A stretch of 64,000 bases of DNA from JAUASW01 sp036880965 (GTDB taxonomy: Bacteria > Pseudomonadota > Gammaproteobacteria > Burkholderiales > Burkholderiaceae_C). The stretch covers positions 62,001 through 126,000 of the forward strand of contig NZ_JBAJMV010000002.1 in NCBI RefSeq assembly GCF_036880965.1, given 5' to 3'. Positions 1-9,144 of this stretch are shown here, one piece after another. Every line of letters starts with the position of its first letter. The stretch's first letter is position 1. A model generated the notes under the pieces. That model had not been told where the DNA came from. It made no database searches and worked only from the letters and a program-made list of their open reading frames with translations. A program made the translations under genes and the position numbers.

Positions 1-453
1 TCGCATTGGGCCGAAGGTGGGGCAGGTGCGGCCGAGCTGGCTCGCGAGGTGGTCAAAGCCTGCGCCAGCGGCGCGGCAAGGATGCAGCTGCTCTATGAAG
101 ACGAACTGCCGCTGGACGAGAAGATCGCCGCGGTGGCGCGCAAGATCTATCACGCTGAATCGGTGGACTGGGAACCCAAGGCCCGTGCCCAGCTCGGCGA
201 ATTGCAGGCCCTGGGCTTTGGCGGCCTGCCGGTCTGCATTGCCAAGACGCAGTACTCCTTCAGCAGCGACGCCAAGCTGCTGGCTGCACCCATCGGCCAT
301 GCCTTGCGGGTGCGCGAGCTCAGGCTCAATGCGGGCGCTGGTTTTGTCACCGCCATCTGTGGCGACATCATGACGATGCCGGGCCTGCCAAAAGTGCCCG
401 CGGCTGAGCGCATCGATGTCGATGCCCACGGTCGCATCAGCGGACTGTTCTGA
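1..453 (+). CDS. fhs: Formate--tetrahydrofolate ligase, C-terminal part
   Basis: This is the last 150 codons of a gene that begins left of the window and is read in frame 1 from the first base. Formate-THF ligase joins formate to tetrahydrofolate using ATP, feeding cytosolic one-carbon metabolism. The end matches the family closely: HWAEGGAGA near the left edge, then YSFSSDAKLLAAP, GAGFVTAICGDIMTMPGLPK and a terminal GLF. The start and the ATP-binding part cannot be seen. The next gene starts 23 bases downstream on the same strand and could be cotranscribed. The family call is firm. Confidence 0.93.
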   Translation, partial: SHWAEGGAGAAELAREVVKACASGAARMQLLYEDELPLDEKIAAVARKIYHAESVDWEPKARAQLGELQALGFGGLPVCIAKTQYSFSSDAKLLAAPIGHALRVRELRLNAGAGFVTAICGDIMTMPGLPKVPAAERIDVDAHGRISGLF

Positions 454-476
454 ACTTGTCGACGAAAAGGGGAGCC

Positions 477-1007
477 ATGTACAAGCGTCATTCCTTGCTG
501 TTGATCCTTGCAGTGCTCGGGCTCACGGCCTGCGCCAGCAAGCCCGATACCGGCGCGCGTGTCGGTTCGGCTGCCGCCGCGCCGCTGAACGATCTGAATC
601 TGGTCAAGGACAAGATTCCGCAGGCCTTGCTGGACGCCCAGGGGGCGCCGTACAAGCGGCCGGCAGACAGCAGCTGCACCGGCCTGCTGGCGGCGATACA
701 GCCTTTGGACGAGGCGCTCGGCCCCGACATTGATGCGCCGTCGCAGCGGGCCGAGCAAGGGCTGGTTGAGAAGGGCGGTGAGGCTGCGGGTGACGCTGCC
801 GTGGACGCCTTGCGGCGAACCGCCGAAGGCTTGCTGCCGTTCCGCGGCTGGCTGCGCAAGCTCAGCGGTGCGGAGCGCTATTCCAGGGAGGTGGCGGCGG
901 CTGTCATGGCGGGCCGCTCGCGGCGTGCCTTCCTGAAGGGCATGGGCGCGGCGCAGTCCTGCCCGGTGCCTCCAGCAACTGCCGCATCGGCCGCCAGCCC
1001 GGCCTGA
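477..1007 (+). CDS. Small predicted lipoprotein, function unknown
   Basis: A 176-residue protein with a lipoprotein signal: a basic N-terminus (MYKRH), a hydrophobic stretch and a lipobox LTAC at about residues 16-19, so it is probably anchored in a membrane facing the periplasm. The ATG at 477 is preferred over the in-frame TTG at 456 because AAGGGGAG lies just upstream and because the signal peptide then starts correctly. The mature part is rich in Ala and charged residues and has one Cys in SSCTG. The C-terminal tail is Pro/Ala rich. I recognise no domain. It precedes an ABC exporter on the same strand by 136 bases, so a shared role is possible but not shown. Confidence 0.72.
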   Translation: MYKRHSLLLILAVLGLTACASKPDTGARVGSAAAAPLNDLNLVKDKIPQALLDAQGAPYKRPADSSCTGLLAAIQPLDEALGPDIDAPSQRAEQGLVEKGGEAAGDAAVDALRRTAEGLLPFRGWLRKLSGAERYSREVAAAVMAGRSRRAFLKGMGAAQSCPVPPATAASAASPA

Positions 1008-1089
1008 GCCTGCAGCGGCCCGTCGCCTGCATCTGCTGCCTGTCCCGGCCGCCATGCCTTGTGTCGTAGCTCGGCGGCGTAGGGGCGGG

Positions 1090-1136
1090 CCCCTCGCTAA
1101 CCTGCCGGCTTTTCAAGCGTCGAGCAAGGCGAGGGG
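1090..1136 (+). repeat. Inverted repeat covering the ribosome binding site of the ABC ATPase gene
   Basis: CCCCTCGC at 1090-1097 is the exact reverse complement of GCGAGGGG at 1129-1136, with 31 bases between. The right arm contains the purine-rich GAGGGG that would serve as Shine-Dalgarno for the ATG at 1144. In RNA the stem could hide the binding site. The repeat is seen directly; regulation is inference. Confidence 0.4.
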
Positions 1137-1143
1137 TCGAGCA

Positions 1144-2016
1144 ATGTTGAGCATCCAGAACTTGGTGAAGGTGTACGGCGGCAAGCTGCGCGCGCTGGAC
1201 GGCGTTTCGCTGGAGCTGGGGCCGGGCGTGCTCGGCCTGATCGGCCACAACGGCGCCGGCAAGAGCACGCTGATGCAGATGCTGGCCACGCTCACCAAGC
1301 CCACCAGCGGCCGCATCCTGCTGGACGGCCAGTGCATCGTTGCCAAGCCCGAGCTGATGCGCCGCCGCCTGGGCTATCTGCCGCAGGACTTCGGCGTGTT
1401 CCCGCATCTCACGGCGCTCGAATTCCTGCAGTACTTCGCCGCGCTCAAAGGCGTGCGCGACCCGGCGCGCATTCGCCGCCTGCTGGAGCTGGTCAACCTG
1501 GCCGAGCAGGCCAACCGCCCGGCCATCGGCTTCTCGGGCGGCATGCGCCAGCGCCTGGGCATTGCCCAAGCCTTGCTGAACGACCCGGATGTGCTGATCG
1601 TCGACGAGCCCACCGCCGGCCTCGACCCTGAAGAGCGCCTGCGCTTTCGCAACCTGCTGGCCGAGATCGGATTTTCCAAGCTGGTGATCGTGTCGACCCA
1701 CATCGTCTCCGACGTCGAGAACATGGCCGAGCGCCTGGCCATCATGCGCCAGGGCAAGCTGGTGGACCTGGCGACGCCCGCGCAATTGCTGGAGCGCGCT
1801 CGCGGCCAGGTCTGGAGTGCGCAACTGGCACTTGACCACTATGAGGCGCTGCGCGGCCAGGGCATCCACATGCTGCAGGCGCAACGGCAGGGCGGCCTGA
1901 TCAACGCCCGCATGGCCCATGCCGAGCAACCCTGCGTTGGTGCGAGCGTCAGCGAACCGAGTCTGGAAGAAGCCTTGATGGCACAGCGCTATGCAGCGCA
2001 GGCGGTGCCGGCATGA
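1144..2016 (+). CDS. ABC transporter ATP-binding protein
   Basis: A 290-residue ATPase subunit of an ABC-2 type transporter. Walker A is GHNGAGKST at residues 34-42, the signature is FSGGMRQRL, Walker B with the following D-loop is LIVDEPTAGLDP, and the H-loop is VSTHIVSD. The long ORF could open at 1054, but ATG 1144 is preceded by GAGGGG and gives the usual family N-terminus (MLSIQNLVKVYGGK). The stop overlaps the start of the permease gene by four bases (ATGA), so the two are translationally coupled and almost certainly form one complex in the inner membrane. The substrate is not evident; the C-terminal 80 residues are poorly conserved, as is common in exporter ATPases. Confidence 0.92.
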   Translation: MLSIQNLVKVYGGKLRALDGVSLELGPGVLGLIGHNGAGKSTLMQMLATLTKPTSGRILLDGQCIVAKPELMRRRLGYLPQDFGVFPHLTALEFLQYFAALKGVRDPARIRRLLELVNLAEQANRPAIGFSGGMRQRLGIAQALLNDPDVLIVDEPTAGLDPEERLRFRNLLAEIGFSKLVIVSTHIVSDVENMAERLAIMRQGKLVDLATPAQLLERARGQVWSAQLALDHYEALRGQGIHMLQAQRQGGLINARMAHAEQPCVGASVSEPSLEEALMAQRYAAQAVPA

Positions 2017-3578
2017 ACCCGGCGGCATTCAAGGCGCTGGTGCTGAACGAACTGCGGCTGCGCTCGCGCCGCATCGGTTCGCTGGTCTGCGTGCTGGCCG
2101 TCATCGTCATCAGCTGGCTGGTGGTGGCTGACCCCGCTGGTGGCCGGGCGATGATGACCATGGGCAAGCAGCGCGTGGCCTACGAGAGCCTCACTCTGGC
2201 CTTTGGCACAGCCACGATCGCCGGCATGCTGATGGGCCTGGCGGGCTTCTACCTGGTGCGCGGCCGCACGCAGGAGGACCTGCGCAGCGGCACGGGCGGA
2301 CTGCTGGCCAGCGCGCCGGTTGGCAATGTCTTGTTCCTGCTGGCCCGCTGGTGCGGCGCGGTGCTGTATCTGCTGTCGCTGATGGGCGCCTTGATGCTCA
2401 GCGTCTGGGTGCTGCATCTGGTGCGTGGCGAAGGGCCTTTGCAGCCCTGGGTCTATCTGCAGACCTATCTGCTGGTGCTGACCCCGACACTGATGCTGGC
2501 CGCCAGTGTGGCCACGCTCTGCGACGCCTGGGCTCCGCTGATGGGCAAGCGCGGCGACCTGCTGTTCTTCATGCTCTGGGTGGCCCAGTTCATGTTCATG
2601 CCAGTCACCTTGAGCGCCGCGCAGCCCAGTCTCAGCGGCTGGCAGGTGTTTGATATCTCGGGCCTGACCAGCCATATCGTGCGAATGAGCGAGCTGCTGC
2701 ATGTCCAGCACTTCAGCATTGGCGGTTCGCCCTTCGACAGCAGCCTGCCGGTACTGCCGGCGCCGGACGGATTCTGGAGTCCGCAGTTGCTGGCGCTGCG
2801 CCTGGGTTCAGCGCTGCTGGCCCTGCTGCCGCTCGGCCTGGCGGTCGCGCTGTTCCACCGCTATTCGCCAGACAAGGTCAAGGCACGTGAAAACGGCAAG
2901 CTGTTTGCACTGCTGGCCTGGGTTCAACACCTGCTTCAGCCGCTGAGCCGGGCCGTGAACCGCCTGCTGCCGCTGTGTGCCCGCTGGCCGGGCCTCGCGG
3001 GTCAGGTGGCGGCCGAGACCGTGGTCAGCCTGAGTGTCAGCCCGCTCGCCTTGCTGCTCGGCGCGGGTGTGATCGTGGCCGGCGTTGCCAGCCCGGCCCA
3101 TCGCCTTGGGCCGGTGCTTTGTGCGGCGGCCGTGCTCTGGGGCATCCTGATCAGCGATATTGCTGCCCGCGACCATCAGGCGCGTGCCCTGGCCTTGACC
3201 AACGTGACTTTGGGCGGCCCGCGGGCCCGCTACCTGCGCCAATGGCTGGCCAGCCTCGTCTTGGGCGTGATCTTCAGCCTGCCGGTGCTCTTGCGCTGGA
3301 GTGTTGAGCAGCCCTTGCTGGCCGCGGCCTTGCTGAGTGGCTTGATCTTCCTGAGTGCCGTGGCCAGCTTCCTGGGCCAGAGCACCGGCAGCGGGCGGGC
3401 CTATCTGTCGCTCTTCCTGTTCGGTTTCTACCTGTCGGTGCAGACGCCCAAGATGGCGTGGTTTGACCCCATGGGTTTCAATGGCTCGGCCAATGCGACC
3501 ACGGTGGGCAGCTATCTGCTCATTGCACTGGCTCTGCTGGCTGCAGGGCTGGGCTTGAACCAGCGGCGGCACGCTTGA
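2013..3578 (+). CDS. ABC-2 type transporter permease
   Basis: A 521-residue polytopic membrane protein with about a dozen hydrophobic segments, for example around residues 23-40 (SLVCVLAVIVISWLVV), in the 60s-80s, and in a cluster from about 340 to the end. It overlaps the ATPase gene by ATGA and is its membrane partner. Two halves, each with several membrane segments, are separated by a charged region (RYSPDKVKARENGK), suggesting a duplicated permease in one chain. No solute-binding protein is nearby, so export is more likely than import. Its last 59 bases overlap the end of the convergent EAL gene. Confidence 0.85.
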   Translation: MNPAAFKALVLNELRLRSRRIGSLVCVLAVIVISWLVVADPAGGRAMMTMGKQRVAYESLTLAFGTATIAGMLMGLAGFYLVRGRTQEDLRSGTGGLLASAPVGNVLFLLARWCGAVLYLLSLMGALMLSVWVLHLVRGEGPLQPWVYLQTYLLVLTPTLMLAASVATLCDAWAPLMGKRGDLLFFMLWVAQFMFMPVTLSAAQPSLSGWQVFDISGLTSHIVRMSELLHVQHFSIGGSPFDSSLPVLPAPDGFWSPQLLALRLGSALLALLPLGLAVALFHRYSPDKVKARENGKLFALLAWVQHLLQPLSRAVNRLLPLCARWPGLAGQVAAETVVSLSVSPLALLLGAGVIVAGVASPAHRLGPVLCAAAVLWGILISDIAARDHQARALALTNVTLGGPRARYLRQWLASLVLGVIFSLPVLLRWSVEQPLLAAALLSGLIFLSAVASFLGQSTGSGRAYLSLFLFGFYLSVQTPKMAWFDPMGFNGSANATTVGSYLLIALALLAAGLGLNQRRHA

Positions 3579-4962
3579 GCGGCGCGCGCACCAGGGCTTC
3601 GAATTCAGGCACCGGCAGCGGGCGTGCGTAGAAAAAGCCCTGATGCGTGCTGCAGCCCAGTTGCAGCAGGGCCTCGGCCTGGGCCGCGGTCTCGACACCC
3701 TCGGCCACGGTTTCCAGGCCCAGCTCGCGGCTCAGGCCGATGATGGTGCGGGTGATGGCCACGGCGCCAGCGTCGCCGGGCAAGCCGCGCACGAAGCTCT
3801 GGTCGATCTTGAGCTGGTCCAGCGGCAGGAGCTTCAGGTAGCTCAGCGATGAAAAACCGGTGCCGAAGTCGTCCAGCGCCATGCGAATGCCGCGCGACCG
3901 GCATTCGGCCATGCGCTCGCGCACGCCCCGGAAGTCTTCCACGAAGACCGACTCCGTCAGCTCGAACTTGATCGCGCCATGCGGCAGGCCAGGCTCGGTG
4001 ACGATGTCCAGCAGCCTTTGCATCGCGCGTGCATCGCGGATCTGGCCTGGGCTCACATTGATCGACACCGTCATGCCAGCAAGCGCCGGCTCATGACGCC
4101 AGCGCAGCAGCACGGCGCAGACCTGGCGGGCCACGACTTCACCGGCTGGCACGATCAGGCCGCTGCGTTCTGCCACCGGGATGAACTCCGCCGGTGAGAC
4201 AAAGCCGCGCTGCGGATGCTGCCAGCGCATCAAGGCCTCGGCACCGACGATGCGGCCCGATACATCGCACTGCGCCTGCAGATGCACCTGGATCTCGCCC
4301 GAGCCCAGCGCGCGCAGGAGCTCCGACTCCAGGGCCGAGTTCTCTTTGGATTCGCCGAGGATGGCGCTCAGCAGCGCGTACAGCATGCCCACAGTAAAGG
4401 CGGTCACCCACCATATGGCGGGTGCGCGCATTTCATCGGGCAGCACAGGCCGGAAGCCGAATCCGCCGGTGTGACCCGACAGCACCGCGAAGCTCGCCAG
4501 TGTCAGCATCGGTAGCGACCAGCGCCAATGGCGTCTGTCCTGCTGCAAGAGGAAGAAGCTGCCGACGAAGAGCGGAATCATCAGGAGATGGAGACTGCGC
4601 GGCATGGACGGCGTGGGCACATCGGTGGCCAGCGTCAGGCCCCACAGGGCCAGCAGGGAGGAGAGCGAGAACACCAGGCTGGCAAGCCTCATCAGGCGCA
4701 GACGCGTCAGCTGCAGGACGCCAACGGCGGCGAGGGCCACCGCGGCTTCGCCTAGGGCGGCTGTCGGGTGATCGATGTAGACGAAGAACAGCATCCACGG
4801 GATGGAGCTGAGCAGGGTGGCGCCAGCTCCCAGCAGCAGCACGCGGCGGCGGCGCCTGTCAAAGGCAGCTGAGGCCGGTGCCTCGGCGGCATTGAGCCGG
4901 CGGAGCTGGCTCAGCCAGACCCCGCGATAAAAGCCTGCGTCATCGCCCAGGCTGTTGTCCAT
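3520..4962 (-). CDS. Membrane-bound EAL-domain cyclic-di-GMP phosphodiesterase
   Basis: A 480-residue protein. Residues 40-200 hold about six hydrophobic segments, a membrane sensor region I cannot name; residues 215-460 form an EAL domain that would hydrolyse c-di-GMP to pGpG in the cytoplasm. The catalytic pattern looks complete: EALMRW (242-247), SINVSPGQ, FELTES, DDFGTGFSSL, LKIDQSFV, AEGVET and QGFFYARP, so activity is expected. The reading frame stays open far upstream into dusA, but ATG 4962 follows a GGGAG and begins the conserved protein. It is divergent from dusA. The stop lies 59 bases inside the convergent permease gene. Confidence 0.9.
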   Translation of the reverse strand: MDNSLGDDAGFYRGVWLSQLRRLNAAEAPASAAFDRRRRRVLLLGAGATLLSSIPWMLFFVYIDHPTAALGEAAVALAAVGVLQLTRLRLMRLASLVFSLSSLLALWGLTLATDVPTPSMPRSLHLLMIPLFVGSFFLLQQDRRHWRWSLPMLTLASFAVLSGHTGGFGFRPVLPDEMRAPAIWWVTAFTVGMLYALLSAILGESKENSALESELLRALGSGEIQVHLQAQCDVSGRIVGAEALMRWQHPQRGFVSPAEFIPVAERSGLIVPAGEVVARQVCAVLLRWRHEPALAGMTVSINVSPGQIRDARAMQRLLDIVTEPGLPHGAIKFELTESVFVEDFRGVRERMAECRSRGIRMALDDFGTGFSSLSYLKLLPLDQLKIDQSFVRGLPGDAGAVAITRTIIGLSRELGLETVAEGVETAAQAEALLQLGCSTHQGFFYARPLPVPEFEALVRAPLKRAAAGSSPALQPAEPVQ

Positions 4963-5073
4963 CGCTGCTCCCTGCTGCTGCCTGCTTGTTTTCTGGCAGG
5001 CGTACCTGCCGCTTTTATAGGCAGTACGCCGAGTTGGCAAGTCCCGCGAAAGCGCGCGCCGGGGCAGCGCTGG

Positions 5074-5079
5074 GATAAT
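5074..5079 (+). promoter_or_regulatory. -10 element of a probably leaderless dusA transcript
   Basis: GATAAT lies exactly six bases before the GTG start at 5086, so transcription would begin at or next to the start codon. No Shine-Dalgarno is visible. I see no good -35. The motif is seen; leaderless expression is inferred. Confidence 0.45.
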
Positions 5080-5085
5080 GTCGCG

Positions 5086-6132
<1,047 letters not shown>

Positions 6133-6231
6133 AATGCTGCGCCTCGTCTGCCTGCTGGACGACTGCCTGAACACGCGCTTGCGGGCGGCACCCGCCGAAG
6201 CGCGGGCCTTCTGCACCAAGGAGGATGCGCA

Positions 6232-6789
6232 TTGAAGCGGATGTTCTTCCACTGCTACGACACGCCACTGGGCACTTGCGGCATCGCCTGGAGCGAAGCG
6301 GGCGGCATCCGCGGCTCGCAGCTGCCCGAAGAAAGCGCAGCTGCCACGCGAGACCGCATGCGTGTTCGCTTCCCGTCGGCGGTTGAATCCAATGACCTGC
6401 CGGCCGCGGTGCGCCATGCCATCCAGGGCGTGACGGCGCTGCTGAGCGGCGAGGTGCGCGACCTGCTGGAGGTCGAGCTGGACGAGGAGGGCGTGCCCGA
6501 GTTCAACCGCAAGGTCCATGTCTTGACGCGGCAGATCCCGGTCGGCCAGACCCGCACCTATGGCGAGCTGGCCATGGCGCTCGGCCTGCCCGGCGCGGCA
6601 CGAGCCGTGGGCCAGGCCGAAGGCAGCAACCCCTTTGCGCCCATCGTGCCCTGCCATCGCGTGATGGGCAGCGGTGGCGTCGGCACCGGTTTTTCTGCTC
6701 ATGGCGGCGTGCAGACGAAGCTGAAGCTTTTGACGATGGAAGCGCGCGCCACCGGCCAGCAGGCAGGCGAACAGAGTTCGCTGTTCTGA
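6232..6789 (+). CDS. ogt: Methylated-DNA--protein-cysteine methyltransferase
   Basis: A 185-residue suicide repair protein that takes the alkyl group from O6-alkylguanine (and O4-alkylthymine) onto its own cysteine. The active site is VPCHRVM, with helix-turn-helix residues QTRTYGELAMALG before it and a GTGFSAHGG wing after it. The TTG at 6232 is chosen because AAGGAGG (6218-6224) sits seven bases upstream; ATG 6241 would be 16 bases away. The N-terminal domain is short, as in single-domain Ogt proteins rather than Ada. The 99 bases between dusA and this gene hold only a 33-codon ORF. Confidence 0.93.
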   Translation: MKRMFFHCYDTPLGTCGIAWSEAGGIRGSQLPEESAAATRDRMRVRFPSAVESNDLPAAVRHAIQGVTALLSGEVRDLLEVELDEEGVPEFNRKVHVLTRQIPVGQTRTYGELAMALGLPGAARAVGQAEGSNPFAPIVPCHRVMGSGGVGTGFSAHGGVQTKLKLLTMEARATGQQAGEQSSLF

Positions 6790-6809
6790 GACGGCGGAGC
6801 CGGCAAACC

Positions 6810-6815
6810 TACAAT
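6810..6815 (+). promoter_or_regulatory. -10 element of a probably leaderless helicase transcript
   Basis: TACAAT ends five bases before ATG 6821. CTGAGA at 6786-6791, with an 18-base spacer, is a weak -35. No Shine-Dalgarno fits between the -10 and the start, so the mRNA is probably leaderless or nearly so. Confidence 0.5.
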
Positions 6816-6820
6816 CCGCC

Positions 6821-8062
6821 ATGTCTTTTCAAACCCTGGGCCTGTCGCCCGCCTTGCTCCGCGCGGTGCGCGAGCAGGGCTACCACGCCCCCACGGCCAT
6901 CCAGGCCGCTGCGATTCCTGCCGTCCTCACCGGTGGCGACCTGCTCGCCCTGGCCCAGACCGGCTCCGGCAAGACCGCCGCCTTTGCCCTGCCTCTGCTG
7001 CAGCGCCTGCTGCAATCTGCTCCTGCGCGCCAACCCCGCGCCTTGCTGTTGCTGCCGACACGTGAGCTGGCCGTTCAAGTGGGCGAGGTCTTGCGCGAGC
7101 TGGCTCGCCACCTGCCCGAGCGACTGAAGATTGCCGTGCTGTTCGGCGGTGTCTCGATCAACCCGCAACTGATGGGGCTGCGCGGCGGTGCCGACATCGT
7201 GGTGGCCACGCCAGGCCGTTTGCTCGATGTGGTGGATCACAACGCGCTGCGCCTCGATGGCGTGAGCACGCTGGTGCTGGACGAGGCCGATCGCCTGCTG
7301 TCGCTCGGCTTTGCCGAAGAGCTGCAGCGCGTGCTGGGCCTGTTGCCGGCGCAACGACAGACTCTGTTGTTCTCGGCCACCTTCCCGAAACCGGTCGAGG
7401 CGTTGGCTGCCGCTCATTTGCGTGAGCCGCGGCGCATCGAGATCGCGCCCGAGCCGGTGCGAACCGATGCGATCACGCAGCGATCCATCGTCGTGGACCA
7501 GGCCAAGCGCACGCCGCTCTTGCGCCACCTGCTCAAGGCCGAAGGCTGGGAGCGGGCGCTGGTCTTCGTTGCCACGCGCTATGCGGCCGAGCATGTGTCG
7601 GACAAGCTCTGGAACACCGGCTTCAAGGCCGCGGCCTTGCACGGCGAGTTGAGCCAGGGTGCGCGCACGCAAGTGCTGGCGGCGCTGAAGAGCGGCGAGG
7701 TGCAGGTGCTGGTGGCCACCGATGTGGCGGCCCGCGGTCTGGATATTCCGGACCTGCCGGTGGTCGTCAATTACGACCTGCCGCGCTCGCCGGCCGATTA
7801 CACGCACCGCATCGGCCGCACCGGCCGCGCCGGCGCCACGGGCATGGCCGTGAGCTTTGTGCCGGCGGCGGCCGAAGCGCATTTCCGCCTGATCGAGAAA
7901 CGCCAGGGCCAGCGCGTGATGCGCGAGCAGATCGACGGGTTCGAAGCGAGCGAAGAGCTGCCCTTGTCCGACCCGAACGGCGGCATCAAGGGCAAGCGGC
8001 CGAGCAAGAAGGACAAGCTCAGGGCGGCCGCCGCAGCGGCCGCGTCGGGCTCAGTCGACTGA
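6821..8062 (+). CDS. rhlE: DEAD-box RNA helicase, RhlE-like
   Basis: A 413-residue ATP-dependent RNA helicase of the RhlE group. The Q-motif region PTAIQAAAIP precedes motif I AQTGSGKT, followed by PTRELAVQV (Ia), TPGRLLD (Ib), the DEAD box DEADRLL, SATF (III), and in the second domain ATDVAARGLDIPDL and HRIGRTGRAG (V, VI). The basic tail (KGKRPSKKDKLR, then Ala-rich) is the usual RNA-binding extension. It acts in ribosome assembly or RNA turnover in this family. It ends two bases before the convergent rdgC stop. Confidence 0.92.
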   Translation: MSFQTLGLSPALLRAVREQGYHAPTAIQAAAIPAVLTGGDLLALAQTGSGKTAAFALPLLQRLLQSAPARQPRALLLLPTRELAVQVGEVLRELARHLPERLKIAVLFGGVSINPQLMGLRGGADIVVATPGRLLDVVDHNALRLDGVSTLVLDEADRLLSLGFAEELQRVLGLLPAQRQTLLFSATFPKPVEALAAAHLREPRRIEIAPEPVRTDAITQRSIVVDQAKRTPLLRHLLKAEGWERALVFVATRYAAEHVSDKLWNTGFKAAALHGELSQGARTQVLAALKSGEVQVLVATDVAARGLDIPDLPVVVNYDLPRSPADYTHRIGRTGRAGATGMAVSFVPAAAEAHFRLIEKRQGQRVMREQIDGFEASEELPLSDPNGGIKGKRPSKKDKLRAAAAAAASGSVD

Positions 8063-8064
8063 TT

Positions 8065-9045
8065 TCAATCCCAGGGTGCGGCGCCCTCCAGCGCCGTTTC
8101 TTTGACCAGCGTGGGCTTTGATGTTTCCGTCGAAGCGGGCGCCGAGCCGAAGAAGTCGTGCTCGCCGCCCAGGCCTTCGATCAGCGCCGGGATCAGCTCG
8201 CCGAGTTCCAGCGTGGAGAGCGACATGTCGGCGTCAAACGCCTCGTCCTTGGCCGGCTTGTCCTTGCCTTCGAACACCAGGTCCAGGAAGGAGATCTTCT
8301 TGATCTGCAGCGTGTCGGTCAGCATGAAGGACACGCGGTCGCGCCACGAGAGCGCCAGCTTGGTCGGCGCCTTGCCGCTTTGCAGGTGCATGCGCACCTC
8401 TTCGATGTCGAGGGCGTGGCGGGCGTAGCGCACGACCGACTTCATCTCGTCGCCGCTCTTCAATTCGCAATCGCGATCGATGGTGAACTCATGCGGCGGC
8501 TGGCCGTCCATCAGCCAGGCGGCCATGCAGACGGCGGGCGATTCGGCAGTCTGGATCAGGTGCAGCGACAGGCCGTCCAGCGACTTGATCAGGAGGCTCA
8601 CCACCTCTTCGGCACGTGCCGGGCTGGAGGCGTCGATCATCAAGAGGCGCTGCTGCGGCGCGATCCAGACGCGGATGCTGCCCTGCTTGGTGAAGGCCAT
8701 CGGCAGCAGTTCCTGCGTGGCGAACTCCTTCATTTCCTTGAGCGCCTTCTTGCCCGGCTTGCGGCCGTTCTGCGCTTCTTCGGCGGCGGCCATTTCTTCG
8801 ACGCGGCGCTTGACCACCGAGCTCGGCAGCACGCGCTGCTCGACCATCAGCTTCAGGAGCAGGTGGCCGTCGATGGCCTCGACCAGCACGCCATGCTCGA
8901 CGCCGCGCGGCGGCACCCAGCCAATGGACTGCGCCTGCGTGGCGCCACATTCAACAAAGCGGCCCGCGGCCAGCGCTTCTTCGATCTTCTCGACGTCGGC
9001 CTGCCACTCGGCGCCGACGCGGTACACCATCAGGTTCTTGAACAC
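8065..9045 (-). CDS. rdgC: Recombination-associated protein RdgC
   Basis: A 326-residue DNA-binding protein of the RdgC family, which forms a ring around duplex DNA and restrains RecA-mediated recombination. Family marks include the start MFKNLMVYRV, a QSIGWVPPRG segment, and LLKLMVEQRVLPSSVVKRR, plus LMIDASSPARAEEV in the middle. The C-terminal 35 residues are longer and more acidic than in the roughly 300-residue E. coli protein. It is convergent with the helicase. A strong hairpin lies 40 bases upstream of its start. Confidence 0.95.
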   Translation of the reverse strand: MFKNLMVYRVGAEWQADVEKIEEALAAGRFVECGATQAQSIGWVPPRGVEHGVLVEAIDGHLLLKLMVEQRVLPSSVVKRRVEEMAAAEEAQNGRKPGKKALKEMKEFATQELLPMAFTKQGSIRVWIAPQQRLLMIDASSPARAEEVVSLLIKSLDGLSLHLIQTAESPAVCMAAWLMDGQPPHEFTIDRDCELKSGDEMKSVVRYARHALDIEEVRMHLQSGKAPTKLALSWRDRVSFMLTDTLQIKKISFLDLVFEGKDKPAKDEAFDADMSLSTLELGELIPALIEGLGGEHDFFGSAPASTETSKPTLVKETALEGAAPWD

Positions 9046-9085
9046 TTGCTTCTACCTGCCATCAAGCATGGGGACTGGAAATGCA

Positions 9086-9118
9086 GCGCGCCCCGTTGCG
9101 TTTCACAACGGGGCGCGC
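9086..9118 (-). terminator. 13-bp GC-rich hairpin, likely terminator of the DsbA-like gene
   Basis: Bases 9086-9098 and 9106-9118 are perfect reverse complements (arm GCGCGCCCCGTTG) with a seven-base loop. It sits between the stop of the minus-strand DsbA-like gene (9145) and the start of rdgC (9045). The T-tract after it is poor (TGCATTTCC), so termination efficiency is uncertain. Confidence 0.6.
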
Positions 9119-9144
9119 CGATGAAATCAGGGCTTGATTGTCGC

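Noticed and set aside
6134..6235. A 33-codon ORF between dusA and ogt
   Set aside because: It has no recognisable sequence, and its end overlaps the ogt start; too weak to call.
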